A DNA stretch of 64,000 nt from an uncultured Oscillospiraceae bacterium (GCA_900548545.1 URKX01000006.1:8171-72170); one strand, 5' to 3'; positions 9,196 through 17,605 are shown, counted from the first letter of the stretch. Translations and numbers: made by a program. The notes: generated by a model from the sequence alone, not told the origin.

Positions 9196-9233
9196 CAAAA
9201 AAAAGGGTTCGAACGCGAATCACGTTCGAACCC
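9196..9233 (-). terminator. Terminator of tRNA-Pro
   Basis: A perfect 11-bp stem (GGGTTCGAACG with its complement) is followed on the minus strand by eight T. It begins three bases after the encoded CCA of the tRNA. Confidence 0.85.
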
Positions 9234-9236
9234 TTT

Positions 9237-9312
9237 TGGTCCGAGTGGCGAGACTTGAACTCACGGCCTCTTGACCCCCAGTCAAGCGCGCTACCAACTG
9301 CGCCACACCCGG
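9237..9312 (-). tRNA. tRNA-Pro (anticodon GGG)
   Basis: A 76-nt cloverleaf on the minus strand with CCA encoded. The acceptor stem is CCGGGTG/CACTCGG, the anticodon stem CTTGA/TCAAG closes the loop CTGGGGG giving anticodon GGG, and the T loop is TTCAAGT. It reads the proline codons CCC and CCU. Confidence 0.95.
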
Positions 9313-9324
9313 ACAACGTGTTAT

Positions 9325-9353
9325 ATTATAAGGGATAAACTTGAAAAAAGCAA
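9325..9353 (-). promoter_or_regulatory. Promoter of tRNA-Pro
   Basis: TTGCTT (9348-9353), 17 bases, TATAAT (9325-9330) on the minus strand, ending 12 bases before the mature tRNA 5' end. Confidence 0.7.
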
Positions 9354-9394
9354 CCCCTTTTTCAAAAATTTTTAAAGTTTTTCTTGAAAGAAAT

Positions 9395-9424
9395 GAGGGT
9401 GCCCCGAAATCCCAGGGCACCCTC
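9395..9424 (-). terminator. Terminator after the small ORF and lysC
   Basis: GAGGGTGCCC and GGGCACCCTC form a perfect 10-bp stem around a 10-base loop. The minus-strand tail is T-rich but interrupted (ATTTCTTTC), so efficiency may be moderate. Confidence 0.65.
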
Positions 9425-9427
9425 CCT

Positions 9428-9616
9428 TTACCGCCGGAGCATCAGTTCCCGGGCCATCCGCCGCAGATCCTCTTCGCTGTGGATCTCATCTTGGTGCTCC
9501 TCAATAGCAGCCCGCACCTCTTCCGGCAGCCCCCACTCCGGGTCGGCAATGGGCAGAGCATAGTTCAAGCCAGAGGCGCCGTTTACCGGCGAGCCTCCCC
9601 AAAAATAAGGAAACAT
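9428..9616 (-). CDS. Small hypothetical protein (62 aa)
   Basis: I do not recognise this protein. It starts MFPYFWGGSPVNG, an aromatic and glycine-rich N-terminus, and ends in a charged, probably helical segment (PEEVRAAIEEHQDEIHSEED). ATG 9616 has GGGGGTGA seven bases upstream; the longer frame to 9661 has only a weak site. It sits 92 bp after lysC and just before a terminator, so it may be the last gene of the threonine/lysine operon. The Shine-Dalgarno and terminator favour a real gene, but function is unknown. Confidence 0.5.
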   Translation of the reverse strand: MFPYFWGGSPVNGASGLNYALPIADPEWGLPEEVRAAIEEHQDEIHSEEDLRRMARELMLRR

Positions 9617-9708
9617 ACAAATCACCCCCGGATTTAGCTTGCGCATTCCAGGGGCGATCATTCCGTTTTGAGTTTTTCAATTCTTGGGAAGCTTTTTAAA
9701 ACGCCATT

Positions 9709-10917
9709 TTATTGGCCAAAAAACTTTTCATGAATAGCTTCCACAGCCCGGTCGCCGTCTGCCTTATTCAACAGTACGGAGATCTTGATCTCACTGGTGG
9801 AAATCATCTGAATATTCACGTTCCGGGAAAACAGCGCTTCAAACATCTCCGCCGCCACACCGGGATGGGTTTCCATGCCAGCGCCCACAATGGACACCTT
9901 GGTCACGTTATCGTCGGAAACAATGTTGGACGCGCCCCACTTCTCCGCGTTTTGCTGCAACAAGGCAATGGCGTCATCCATCTTATTTTTGTCCACGGTA
10001 AAACTGATGTCTTTGGTGCCGTTGCGGCCAATAGACTGGAGAATAATATCCACATTGACTCCCTTAGCTGCCAGCCGGGAGAAAATTTTGAAAGCCAAGC
10101 CCGGTTTATCCGGCACCCCGAGGATGGAGATACGGGCAATGTTGTCATCCTTTGCCACCCCGCTGATGAGCATTTTTTCCACGTTGCTTTCCTCCTTCAC
10201 AATGGTACCCTTCCGCCGGGTCAGGCTGGAAAGGACTTCCAATTCAATGTTATATTTCTTTGCCATTTCCACAGAACGGTTGTGGAGCACCTGGGCGCCC
10301 AAAGTGGCCAGTTCCAGCATTTCATCGTAAGAAATGGAGTTAAGTTTGACGGCCCCGGGGATTTTCCGGGGGTCTGCGGTATACACGCCGTCCACATCGG
10401 TAAAGATCTGGCACAAGTCCGCGTGCATGGTAGCGGCAATGGCAACCGCGCTGGTATCAGAACCGCCCCGGCCCAACGTAGTCATATCGCCAAAACGGTT
10501 TACGCCTTGGAAACCAGTTACCACCACGATGCGGCGTTTATCCAGTTCCTGTTCGATCCGGGCGGCGTTCACCCGCTTGATGCGGGCGTTCCCGTAGTCG
10601 GAAGTGGTTTCAAACCCAGCCTGCCAACCCAGCAAGGACACCACGGGATATCCCATACGCTCAATCGCCATGGCCAAAAGCGAGGCGGAAATCTGTTCGC
10701 CGGAAGAGAGCAGCATATCCATTTCCCGCTTGGAGGGTTTACCGTTGATCTCGGCGGCTTTTTCAATCAGGTCGTCGGTGGTATCGCCCTGGGCGGAAAC
10801 CACCACCACCACATCGTTGCCCTCTTTATAAGTAGAGGTGACGATATCCGCCACATTGTTGATGCACTCGGCGTCCTTGACAGAGGAACCGCCGAACTTC
10901 TGAACGATCAGTGCCAT
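9709..10917 (-). CDS. lysC: Aspartate kinase
   Basis: Phosphorylates aspartate, the first step to threonine, methionine, lysine and diaminopimelate. This is the monofunctional 402-residue type. The N-terminal kinase motif is VQKFGGSSVKD and the C-terminus holds two ACT domains (around LGVPDKPGLAFKIFSRLAAKG and GAGMETHPGVAAEMFEALF) for amino-acid feedback. ATG 10917 gives the canonical MALIVQKFGGSS start; the frame extends upstream without support. It is the last enzyme gene of the hom-thrB-lysC group, placing aspartyl phosphate supply under the same promoter as threonine synthesis. Confidence 0.96.
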   Translation of the reverse strand: MALIVQKFGGSSVKDAECINNVADIVTSTYKEGNDVVVVVSAQGDTTDDLIEKAAEINGKPSKREMDMLLSSGEQISASLLAMAIERMGYPVVSLLGWQAGFETTSDYGNARIKRVNAARIEQELDKRRIVVVTGFQGVNRFGDMTTLGRGGSDTSAVAIAATMHADLCQIFTDVDGVYTADPRKIPGAVKLNSISYDEMLELATLGAQVLHNRSVEMAKKYNIELEVLSSLTRRKGTIVKEESNVEKMLISGVAKDDNIARISILGVPDKPGLAFKIFSRLAAKGVNVDIILQSIGRNGTKDISFTVDKNKMDDAIALLQQNAEKWGASNIVSDDNVTKVSIVGAGMETHPGVAAEMFEALFSRNVNIQMISTSEIKISVLLNKADGDRAVEAIHEKFFGQ

Positions 10918-11028
10918 ACACATTCTTCCCTTCTTCCCGCCTGGGACCAGGCAGGTCATCTCTCTATCACAGGCACTCCCAAATGGGGATGTCCCACACT
11001 ATCTTATGCGGCAGAAATGCCGTTGCCC

Positions 11029-11925
11029 TCACTCAATGACAATCTGGGCGCCTTGCGGGGCCGCGGAGAGGATCTCCACACGCCAACCCGTGATGCCCTT
11101 ATCTTCCAGGTGGGTAACACAGTTTTTGCCAAACGCCTGGGCGTTTTCCGCGTCGATCATGGCAATGATGGTGGGCCCTGCACCGCTGACATAGGTGCCC
11201 AGGGAGCCCAGCTCATAGCTCATACGGAACACGTCGTCATAATGGTCAATCAATCCAGAGCGGTAGGGCTGGTGGATCCGGTCCTGGACCGCTACCCGCA
11301 GGTTTTGCAGCTCGCCAGAGAACAGGGAAGCTGTCATCAGCCCGGAGCGGGACAAATTGTACACCGCGTCCTCACGGGAGTAGGTCTTGGGCAGGGCAGC
11401 CCGAGCCTCCTCGGTTTTCAGCTCAAAGGGCGGGATCATCAAAGCAAAACGGATCTTATCGGAAACCGGCACGCTGACACTGTATACCCGTTTACCCTCC
11501 ATAGCGGAGGCTACCAAGCCGCCGGAAAGGGCCGGGCTGGTGTTGTCCGGGTGGCCCTCGATCTGGGCAGCCAGGTTGATGAGATCCGTTTGGGACAGAG
11601 GGTTGCCCATAAACCGGTTGGCACCCAAAATGCCTGCTACAATACAGGCAGAGCTGCTCCCCAGGCCACGGGCCATGGGGATATTGTTCTCCTGGATGAT
11701 TTTCAGCCCCGGCAGCTTTTTTCCGCAGATCTCATACAGGTGTTTGGCCGCCCAGAAGATCAGGTTGCTCTCATCCGTGGGCACCTTCACGTTATCCGTG
11801 CAGCGGATCTCCAAGGTGTCGGACTCTTCCATCCACACGCGGTTCTGCATAGTCAGGGCAATCCCCAGGGAGTCAAAGCCGGAACCCAGGTTAGCGCTGG
11901 TGGCAGGAACGTCGATTCGGATCAT
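11029..11925 (-). CDS. thrB: Homoserine kinase
   Basis: Converts homoserine and ATP to O-phosphohomoserine, the substrate of threonine synthase. A 298-residue GHMP kinase: the N-terminus begins MIRIDVPATSANLGSGFDSL and the phosphate loop is MARGLGSSSACIVAG. AGAGGGGAGAGG precedes ATG 11925, and the gene begins 18 bp after hom. Threonine synthase (thrC), which normally accompanies hom and thrB, is not in the window. Confidence 0.96.
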   Translation of the reverse strand: MIRIDVPATSANLGSGFDSLGIALTMQNRVWMEESDTLEIRCTDNVKVPTDESNLIFWAAKHLYEICGKKLPGLKIIQENNIPMARGLGSSSACIVAGILGANRFMGNPLSQTDLINLAAQIEGHPDNTSPALSGGLVASAMEGKRVYSVSVPVSDKIRFALMIPPFELKTEEARAALPKTYSREDAVYNLSRSGLMTASLFSGELQNLRVAVQDRIHQPYRSGLIDHYDDVFRMSYELGSLGTYVSGAGPTIIAMIDAENAQAFGKNCVTHLEDKGITGWRVEILSAAPQGAQIVIE

Positions 11926-11942
11926 TGTGTACCTCTCCCCTC

Positions 11943-13193
11943 TTAAAAATCCGCGATGGTGATTCGGTTGGACAGCTTCAGCCCCAGGGCTTCCAGGGCA
12001 GGCAGCATTTCTTCCAGCTGGTTCTGGGAAAGCTGGGAAACGGTAAAGCCAGCCTCCCCGTTTTCCTCGTCTTTCCGGATCAGGCGCACAGCTTCTGGGA
12101 ACACCTGCTGGGCCTTGTCAAACAGGCTGTCGGCATCCCCTTCCCCACTGACCCGCAGGAACAGATCTTGGGGGGTATCCTCCCAGCACTGGACATAGTC
12201 GGGTTTGGCGTCTTCCCAGAAGAGGATCTTCCGGTCGGAACGCAAATGGCGGACACAGTCGATCACATCGGCCACCACTGCGCTGGCAGTGGGAAGTTTC
12301 CCCGCGCCCTTGCCGTAGAACACTACGTCGCCGGTGGCATCCCCCCGCACCAGGATGCCGTTGAACACATCGTCCACATTGGCCAGCTGGCTTTCCCGGG
12401 AAATAAACATGGGCGCCACCTGGATGTGGATCCGTCCGTTCTCCAGGCGCTTTACCTCGCCGATCAGCTTGATGACGCCGCCCCATGCGCCCGCGTACCC
12501 CACATCCTCTTTTGTGATGGAGGTGATGCCCTCCGTATGGACGCTGTCGGGGTACACATGGGTGCCGTAAGCCAGGGAGGCCAAAATGCAGATTTTCCGG
12601 CAGGCGTCCACGCCCTCCACGTCCGCGGAGGGGTCCCGCTCTGCATAGCCCAGCTGCTGGGCCAGGGAAAGCGCATCGTCAAAGGCCATATGTTCCCGGA
12701 TCATTTTCGTGAGGATAAAGTTGGTGGTACCGTTTAAAATGCCGGCGATCTCGGTCATCTCGTTGGCAGCCAAGCACTGGCTGATGGGCCGGATGATGGG
12801 GATCCCCCCGCCCACGCTGGCTTCAAACAGGAAATTCAGGTTGTTTTTCTGGGCTAAGGCCAACAGCTCGGCGCCCTTTTGGGCCACCAGTTCCTTATTG
12901 GAAGTGACCACGCTCTTGCCGTTTTCCAAGCAGGCTTTTACATAGGAAAAGGCGGGCTCCAAACCGCCCATGACCTCTACCACAATCTTCACTTCCGGGT
13001 CATTCAAGATCACGTTGAAGTCTTTTGTGAAGCGGTCACTGTAGGGAAGGCCCGGGAAATCCCGCAGGTCCAGGATATACTTGACATGGACCTCCTCTTT
13101 TGCCCGCTTTTTAAAACTCTCTCTGTGGGAAATGAGCACTTCCATCACGCCGGAACCCACCACACCGTGGCCCATTACCGCGATTTCTGCCAT
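11943..13193 (-). CDS. hom: Homoserine dehydrogenase
   Basis: Reduces aspartate semialdehyde to homoserine with NAD(P)H. At 416 residues it has the full Firmicute domain set: an N-terminal nucleotide-binding fold (AVMGHGVVGSGVMEVL), the catalytic dimerisation domain (GILNGTTNFILTKM and YAERDPSADVEG) and a C-terminal ACT-like regulatory region. It lies 37 bp after the ACT regulator gene and upstream of thrB, a classic arrangement. Feedback control by threonine through the ACT region is expected from the family. Confidence 0.96.
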   Translation of the reverse strand: MAEIAVMGHGVVGSGVMEVLISHRESFKKRAKEEVHVKYILDLRDFPGLPYSDRFTKDFNVILNDPEVKIVVEVMGGLEPAFSYVKACLENGKSVVTSNKELVAQKGAELLALAQKNNLNFLFEASVGGGIPIIRPISQCLAANEMTEIAGILNGTTNFILTKMIREHMAFDDALSLAQQLGYAERDPSADVEGVDACRKICILASLAYGTHVYPDSVHTEGITSITKEDVGYAGAWGGVIKLIGEVKRLENGRIHIQVAPMFISRESQLANVDDVFNGILVRGDATGDVVFYGKGAGKLPTASAVVADVIDCVRHLRSDRKILFWEDAKPDYVQCWEDTPQDLFLRVSGEGDADSLFDKAQQVFPEAVRLIRKDEENGEAGFTVSQLSQNQLEEMLPALEALGLKLSNRITIADF

Positions 13194-13229
13194 AATTCAC
13201 CCTTCCTTTCCACTTCTTTTCCCAAGCCC

Positions 13230-13667
13230 TTAATCCACGATGCTGTCAATTTTGACCACACCCTCCACGCGCTTAAGCTGTTCCAACAGTTCACCGGGGG
13301 TCCGCTCCATTTTATCCACACGTGCGGACACGGACACAAACGCCCTCCCCTTCACAGGGATATTTTGGTTCACTGTGAGGATGTTGGCCCCTGCCTGGTA
13401 AAACACTGTCAACAGGCTCACCAGCACCCCGGGGCGGTCCATCAGGTTGACCTGCACCGTTAAAATGCCGGAGGAGTCCTTTTTGGTATAGGGAAACACA
13501 GCATCCCGGTATTTATAATACACACTGCGGGAAATCCCTGCTATACGCACTGCTTCCGAAGCGGTGGAAGCCTCGCCGCTTTCCAGCAAGGCATTGGCCC
13601 GGACCACCTTCTGATACACCTCAGGAAGCGCTTTTTCATCTACTACAAGATAAGAATCGCTTTTCAT
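13230..13667 (-). CDS. ACT-domain regulator, PheB/ThrR family
   Basis: A 145-residue protein with an N-terminal helix-turn-helix-like segment (TASEAVRIAGISRSVYYKY) and a C-terminal ACT domain (NLMDRPGVLVSLLTVFYQAG). In Bacillus subtilis the homologue ThrR controls the hom-thrCB operon. Here it is the first gene of a hom-thrB-lysC operon, so autoregulation in response to threonine or a related amino acid is a reasonable inference. Older annotations call the family PheB or chorismate mutase-like; no chorismate mutase domain is visible. Confidence 0.85.
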   Translation of the reverse strand: MKSDSYLVVDEKALPEVYQKVVRANALLESGEASTASEAVRIAGISRSVYYKYRDAVFPYTKKDSSGILTVQVNLMDRPGVLVSLLTVFYQAGANILTVNQNIPVKGRAFVSVSARVDKMERTPGELLEQLKRVEGVVKIDSIVD

Positions 13668-13706
13668 TGTTCACCCACAAAATACGTTTGTATTGTCACA
13701 GCGAAC

Positions 13707-13735
13707 AGTTTACCACAGGAAACCGGAAAAATCAA
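13707..13735 (-). promoter_or_regulatory. Candidate promoter of the threonine operon
   Basis: TTGATT (13730-13735), 17 bases, TAAACT (13707-13712) on the minus strand, about 40 bp before the ACT-regulator start codon. Confidence 0.5.
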
Positions 13736-13748
13736 GCCCCGCACGTAT

Positions 13749-13789
13749 AAAAAACTGCCGAAAAGATGCTTCCCTTCCCGGCAGTTTTT
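13749..13789. terminator. Bidirectional terminator after the PBP gene
   Basis: AAAAACTGCCG pairs with CGGCAGTTTTT. On the minus strand the stem runs into a T-run, closing the penicillin-binding protein unit before the threonine operon promoter. Confidence 0.75.
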
Positions 13790-13817
13790 GCATATTTATC
13801 CAGACGGCCTACACGCC

Positions 13818-16340
13818 CTAGCCCGCATCAGAAGAAGATCCGCTGCTTTCTGAGGGCGGCGGGGTGGCCGGTTCAGGCGCGGGTGTTTCCGTTTCTACAG
13901 GGCCGGGAGGAGGCTCCGGCGCGGGGGTAGAGGGTTCCGGCGTAGGCGTGGAAGGCGTGGGCTCACTGGACTCTTCCGGCCCCTGGGTCACACCAGGCGT
14001 AGGTTCACCAGGCGTGGGGCTGATAGAGGGCCCCATAGAAGGCCCGGGAGAAACGCTGGGCTCTACGGAGGGCTCCACGCTGGGAGAGGGCGACGGGGAC
14101 GCGGCCGGCCCCGCGATGTGGTCGCTGCCGCCGTTGCAGCGGCCAGGCAGGTTGCTGCTGGAATACCAACCCACCGCCGTATCATAGCAGTTGGCACCGG
14201 CAAGCTTGCCGCTGCTGCGGCAGAAGGTAGACTGGAATACATTGTCGCTGAGGATCCAGCTCTTGTCCCCCCAGTCGTACTGCATCAAGTATTCGATCAC
14301 CGCTTTCCAAGTGACTTTGGCAGTAGTGGAATCGTACAGCTCCGCAGGGTTCTCGTAACCGTTCCAAATGCCCGCCACACAGAAGGGCGTACCGCCCATA
14401 AAGGTCAAGTCCTTGGTGTCATTGGTGGTACCGGTTTTAGCAAAGATATCGATGCCCAGGCTCTGCATGGTGGTGGCGGTGCCGTTATACCCCTCCACAG
14501 GACGGTGGAGCAGCTTATTCATAATGGTGGCGTTTTCCACGGACATCACCCGCTCACCCACATTGTCCCGGTTGTCCAGGATCACGTTGCCGTCGTGGTC
14601 TTTCACATAGGTGTAGGTGTAGGGCTCGTAGTACAGGCCGCCATTGGCAAACATACAGTAGGCCGCTGTCATCTCACGGACCGTGACGCCGTAGCTCATG
14701 CCGCCCAAGGCCATGGCGGAATAGCTGTGGGCATCCTCTTCGGTCAAGGTGGTGAAATGGAGCTTCTGGGTGAGCCATTCATAACAGGCTTCCGGGGTCA
14801 ACTCGTCCACCAGCCAGGCCACAGGCGCGTTCTGGGAAACCTCAACGGCCTCGTCCACATTCATGAAACCTGTATATTCCAAAGAGAAGTTAGAGGGGCC
14901 TTCGTCGGTGGAGTCCGTCCCATAGTAGCCGGGCAAAGGCTGGTCTTTCAGCACGGAACCGTAGGTGATGGTACCGTTTTCAATGCCCAGCGAATACGCG
15001 CTGACCGGCTTGAAGGAGGAGCCGGGCTGACGCTTGGTATCGGTGGCGTTGTTCCACAGGCGCACACCTTCCCGCTCATCGCGGCTGCCCACGACCGCGA
15101 TGACCCGTCCCGTGTAGGGGTCCATCACAAAGAGGCCCGCCTGGATCGCCTGGTCTTCCGGCATACAATCGCCGTTGATAAACATATCCTCCAGGTCGTT
15201 CTGGATGGTGGGGTTCATGCAGCTGTGAATCTCCAAGCCGCCGTTGTAGATCATACTCACGGCATTTTCCCGGGAGTAGTTGTAGGTTTCCATCAGGTCA
15301 TCCACGATATCCTCAAACAAGGTATCGATATACCAGTTCCACAGGTTGGTCTCCTGCTGCTCCTCCACACTCTCCGTTTCTTGGGACTGGTCGCCGTCAA
15401 ACGTCATAGCAGCCAGCTCGGCTGTGGCCTGCTCATATTCCTCCCGGGTGATGGTCACCAGCTGGCCTTCCATTTCCTCGGAGATATATAACTCGTCATT
15501 TTCTTCATCCCCATCGGACAACTCCCACATACGGTCCAGCACGGTCTGCGCGCGGGCTTTTGCGTCATCGGGGAATATCAAGGGATGGTACTGGTAGGGG
15601 TTTTGGGTAATGCCGGCAATTAAAGCGCACTGGGCCAAAGAGCACTGGGCAATGTCCTTGCCGAAGTAAGCCTGAGCTGCCGCCTCCACACCCTGGTTTT
15701 GGCCGCCGTAGTTGACGATGTTCAGATAGGCTTCCAAAATCTGCTGCTTGGAATACTTTTTCTCCATGTTCAAGGCGGTAAAGATCTCGGTAACTTTCCG
15801 CATGATAGAGTAGTCCTTTTCACCGGTGATGTTTTTCACCAGCTGCTGGGTCATAGTGGAGCCGCCGCCGCTTCCACCAGCAAACAGTTTGACCACGGCG
15901 TTCAAGGTGGTGCGCCAATCCACACCGTGGTGCTCGCAGAAGCGGTGGTCCTCAATGCACACCTGGGCCGTTTTCATATAGGCAGGGATATCGTTTAACG
16001 CCGCCCACACCCGGTTTTCGTCAGCGTGGATGGGCATATATTCCGCGGCGTTGCCAGCTTCGTCGTCCACATACACCATACTGGAATATTTCAGGGACAT
16101 CGTGTTCAAGTCGGGGGCTTCGATATCCCGGAAACTCAACAGGAACGACGCCACAGACAAAAACACCAGCACGCCGGTGATGCACATGATACACAGGAAG
16201 GTCTTAATGGCCTTCCAAACCATGCCGCCCACTGTTTTCGCCGTGGCTCCAGCCGCCTGGGAGAGTTCCCCCTCGGCCCGTTGGGACGGGGAACTCAAGG
16301 AAGTGGTATTGTACTTGTTCAAGTCCTTTTTATCTAACAC
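13818..16340 (-). CDS. Class A penicillin-binding protein (glycosyltransferase/transpeptidase)
   Basis: An 840-residue bifunctional murein polymerase. Membrane helix about 45-70; GT51 glycosyltransferase about 105-265 with catalytic Glu130 in EDHRF and later the GGSTMTQQLVKN motif; transpeptidase about 390-690 with Ser441-x-x-Lys444 (GSSFK), Ser502-x-Asn504 and Lys635-Thr-Gly (KTGTTND). The last 95 residues are a low-complexity Pro/Ser/Glu/Thr tail. The longer frame begins at TTG 16361, but AAGGAGG sits inside it; the GTG at 16340 follows with correct spacing. It is divergent from a BofC-C-domain gene. Whether it is vegetative or sporulation-specific cannot be told. Confidence 0.95.
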   Translation of the reverse strand: MLDKKDLNKYNTTSLSSPSQRAEGELSQAAGATAKTVGGMVWKAIKTFLCIMCITGVLVFLSVASFLLSFRDIEAPDLNTMSLKYSSMVYVDDEAGNAAEYMPIHADENRVWAALNDIPAYMKTAQVCIEDHRFCEHHGVDWRTTLNAVVKLFAGGSGGGSTMTQQLVKNITGEKDYSIMRKVTEIFTALNMEKKYSKQQILEAYLNIVNYGGQNQGVEAAAQAYFGKDIAQCSLAQCALIAGITQNPYQYHPLIFPDDAKARAQTVLDRMWELSDGDEENDELYISEEMEGQLVTITREEYEQATAELAAMTFDGDQSQETESVEEQQETNLWNWYIDTLFEDIVDDLMETYNYSRENAVSMIYNGGLEIHSCMNPTIQNDLEDMFINGDCMPEDQAIQAGLFVMDPYTGRVIAVVGSRDEREGVRLWNNATDTKRQPGSSFKPVSAYSLGIENGTITYGSVLKDQPLPGYYGTDSTDEGPSNFSLEYTGFMNVDEAVEVSQNAPVAWLVDELTPEACYEWLTQKLHFTTLTEEDAHSYSAMALGGMSYGVTVREMTAAYCMFANGGLYYEPYTYTYVKDHDGNVILDNRDNVGERVMSVENATIMNKLLHRPVEGYNGTATTMQSLGIDIFAKTGTTNDTKDLTFMGGTPFCVAGIWNGYENPAELYDSTTAKVTWKAVIEYLMQYDWGDKSWILSDNVFQSTFCRSSGKLAGANCYDTAVGWYSSSNLPGRCNGGSDHIAGPAASPSPSPSVEPSVEPSVSPGPSMGPSISPTPGEPTPGVTQGPEESSEPTPSTPTPEPSTPAPEPPPGPVETETPAPEPATPPPSESSGSSSDAG

Positions 16341-16393
16341 GGTTGCCTCCTTAGGGCGCAATGCGCCTGAAAAACAGCATAAGTCGAGGGAAA

Positions 16394-16825
16394 ATGTCCC
16401 ATACTCCTGCCGAGGTGATTTCTTTGGATGATAAAAAGCCGAAAGATTACAAAAAGCCCACGCTGCTGGCAGTGTTCCTCACTGCAGCGGCCCTGGCGGT
16501 CACAGCGGCGTCCCAGACGCTCGCGGGAAAAGACGCTGTCCCCACCCAAGGAAGTGTGGCCCAAAACGGTATGAGTTATTATACCCCAAAGCCTGACGCA
16601 AGTCAAGAAATGGGCCCTTCCCCCTCCCTTGAACAAGACGGGCCTTACCGGGTAGGGATCTACCAGGGGAAGATCGGCGTTTTTGAAGCCGGCGAAGCAG
16701 AGCCCTTCCTCACCGCAGATGTGGAGGTATACCTGCTGCCGGAGGAAGACGTCGCCCTGCTCCGCCAGGGGATCGTTGCGGAAGACCTGGCAACCGTGAA
16801 ATCCATTTTGGAGGACTACCAGTGA
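16394..16825 (+). CDS. BofC C-terminal domain-like protein
   Basis: About 143 residues: a short cytoplasmic start, one membrane anchor (LLAVFLTAAALAVTAASQTL), a linker and a C-terminal domain with YRVGIYQGKIGVFEAGE and VEVYLLPEEDVALLRQGI. That domain resembles the BofC C-terminal domain, known from the Bacillus forespore inhibitor of SpoIVB signalling, and now annotated in many clostridial membrane proteins. The N-terminal BofC part is absent, so this is not BofC itself. The start is uncertain: ATG 16394 has GAGGG very close, while TTG 16424 has GAGGTGA at better spacing. Its start lies only 54 bp from the divergent PBP gene. Confidence 0.72.
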   Translation: MSHTPAEVISLDDKKPKDYKKPTLLAVFLTAAALAVTAASQTLAGKDAVPTQGSVAQNGMSYYTPKPDASQEMGPSPSLEQDGPYRVGIYQGKIGVFEAGEAEPFLTADVEVYLLPEEDVALLRQGIVAEDLATVKSILEDYQ

Positions 16826-16834
16826 TGCAAAAGG

Positions 16835-16868
16835 AAACGCCCTGCCGTTAACCCGGCAGGGCGTTTTT
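16835..16868. terminator. Bidirectional terminator between BofC-C-domain and SASP genes
   Basis: AAACGCCCTGCCG pairs with CGGCAGGGCGTTT around a short loop, with T-rich tail on the plus strand and A-rich flank giving T on the minus strand. It serves both convergent genes. Confidence 0.85.
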
Positions 16869-16878
16869 CGTGCGAACG

Positions 16879-17073
16879 TTACTTCATGCTCTTCTCGTAG
16901 CTTTCGATCATCTTCTTGACCATCTGGCCGCCAACGGAACCGGCCTGGCGGGAAGTCAGATCACCGTTGTAGCCCTGCTTCAGGTTGACGCCCACTTCAG
17001 CGGCGGACTCCATCTTGAAGCGGTTCATCGCTTCCTTGGCTTCAGGAACCATCATAGAATTGCTGCTTTTCAT
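16879..17073 (-). CDS. Alpha/beta-type small acid-soluble spore protein
   Basis: A 64-residue DNA-coating spore protein. The family signature GVNLKQGYNGDLTSRQAGSV is followed by GGQMVKKMIESYE, and the germination-protease site region is MESAAEVGV. AAGGAG is nine bases before ATG 17073; a longer frame to 17154 runs through the promoter and is rejected. These proteins protect spore DNA and are made in the forespore under sigma-G, and a sigma-G-like promoter lies just upstream. Strong evidence that the host forms endospores. Confidence 0.95.
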   Translation of the reverse strand: MKSSNSMMVPEAKEAMNRFKMESAAEVGVNLKQGYNGDLTSRQAGSVGGQMVKKMIESYEKSMK

Positions 17074-17118
17074 GTCTTTGTTCTCCTTCAAAAGAATTTT
17101 TCTCGCGTTTGCATTACC

Positions 17119-17148
17119 TAGTGTGACACCCTCACTGCCGCTTATGAA
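17119..17148 (-). promoter_or_regulatory. Sigma-G-like promoter of the SASP gene
   Basis: TTCATA (17143-17148), 17 bases, CACACTA (17119-17125) on the minus strand. This matches the forespore sigma-G pattern TGAATA/CATACTA with few mismatches and does not resemble a sigma-A site. Confidence 0.65.
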
Positions 17149-17194
17149 TGACAATTCTTTCTAAATCCGGAGAATTTGGCCTTTTTCACAGCTT

Positions 17195-17605
17195 TCAATG
17201 TTTCTTTTCAAAATAGATGTTTGCCGCCAGGAGAGCCACCAACAGCAAAACCAACACGGCGCATAAGGTCATTGCCACCGTCAAGAAAAACGGCTGCTTC
17301 CAAACCCCGTACAGCAGCCCAAAAACCAGGCTCCCGCCAAGTATCAGGGAATTGGACCAACGCAATGCAGCCCGGCTGCTTTGCATAGCGATCCACACAT
17401 CCCGTTCATCGGCCAAGTCAGCTGGGTCCGGAAGGGTATCCCCAGATACCCCCTTAACGAACTGGATCGCCGCCCAAACCAAGGCCAGCAAAGCAGCTAT
17501 GAGGAACCTGGGTTTCCCTTGCAGCAAGTACACTGTCAAAGAAGCCGCTGCCAACACCAGCGTCAATACTGCCAGAGCCAAAGCACGTTTCTTTCGCGTC
17601 TTCAC
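17195..17605 (-). CDS. Small four-helix membrane protein, paralogue B (unknown function)
   Basis: I do not recognise a named function. The 136-residue protein has two hydrophobic segments near residues 8-27 and 33-50, a cytoplasmic-looking loop with LADERDVWIAMQSSRAA, then two more helices and a terminal NIYFEKKH. The same layout, DERD(V) motif and NxYxEK ending occur in the upstream gene, so the two are paralogues. The DER motif between helix pairs recalls small DUF2178/DUF3796-type membrane proteins, which often travel with XRE regulators; that family assignment is inference. Last gene of the three-gene cassette. Confidence 0.72.
   Translation of the reverse strand: MKTRKKRALALAVLTLVLAAASLTVYLLQGKPRFLIAALLALVWAAIQFVKGVSGDTLPDPADLADERDVWIAMQSSRAALRWSNSLILGGSLVFGLLYGVWKQPFFLTVAMTLCAVLVLLLVALLAANIYFEKKH

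Noticed and set aside
9712..11946. 744-codon open frame on the plus strand opposite lysC and thrB
   Set aside because: It is exactly antisense to two well-supported genes, has His/Gly-rich composition without domains, and arises from GC-rich third positions.
12334..12737. Plus-strand frames opposite hom
   Set aside because: Antisense to a clear homoserine dehydrogenase with complete motifs.
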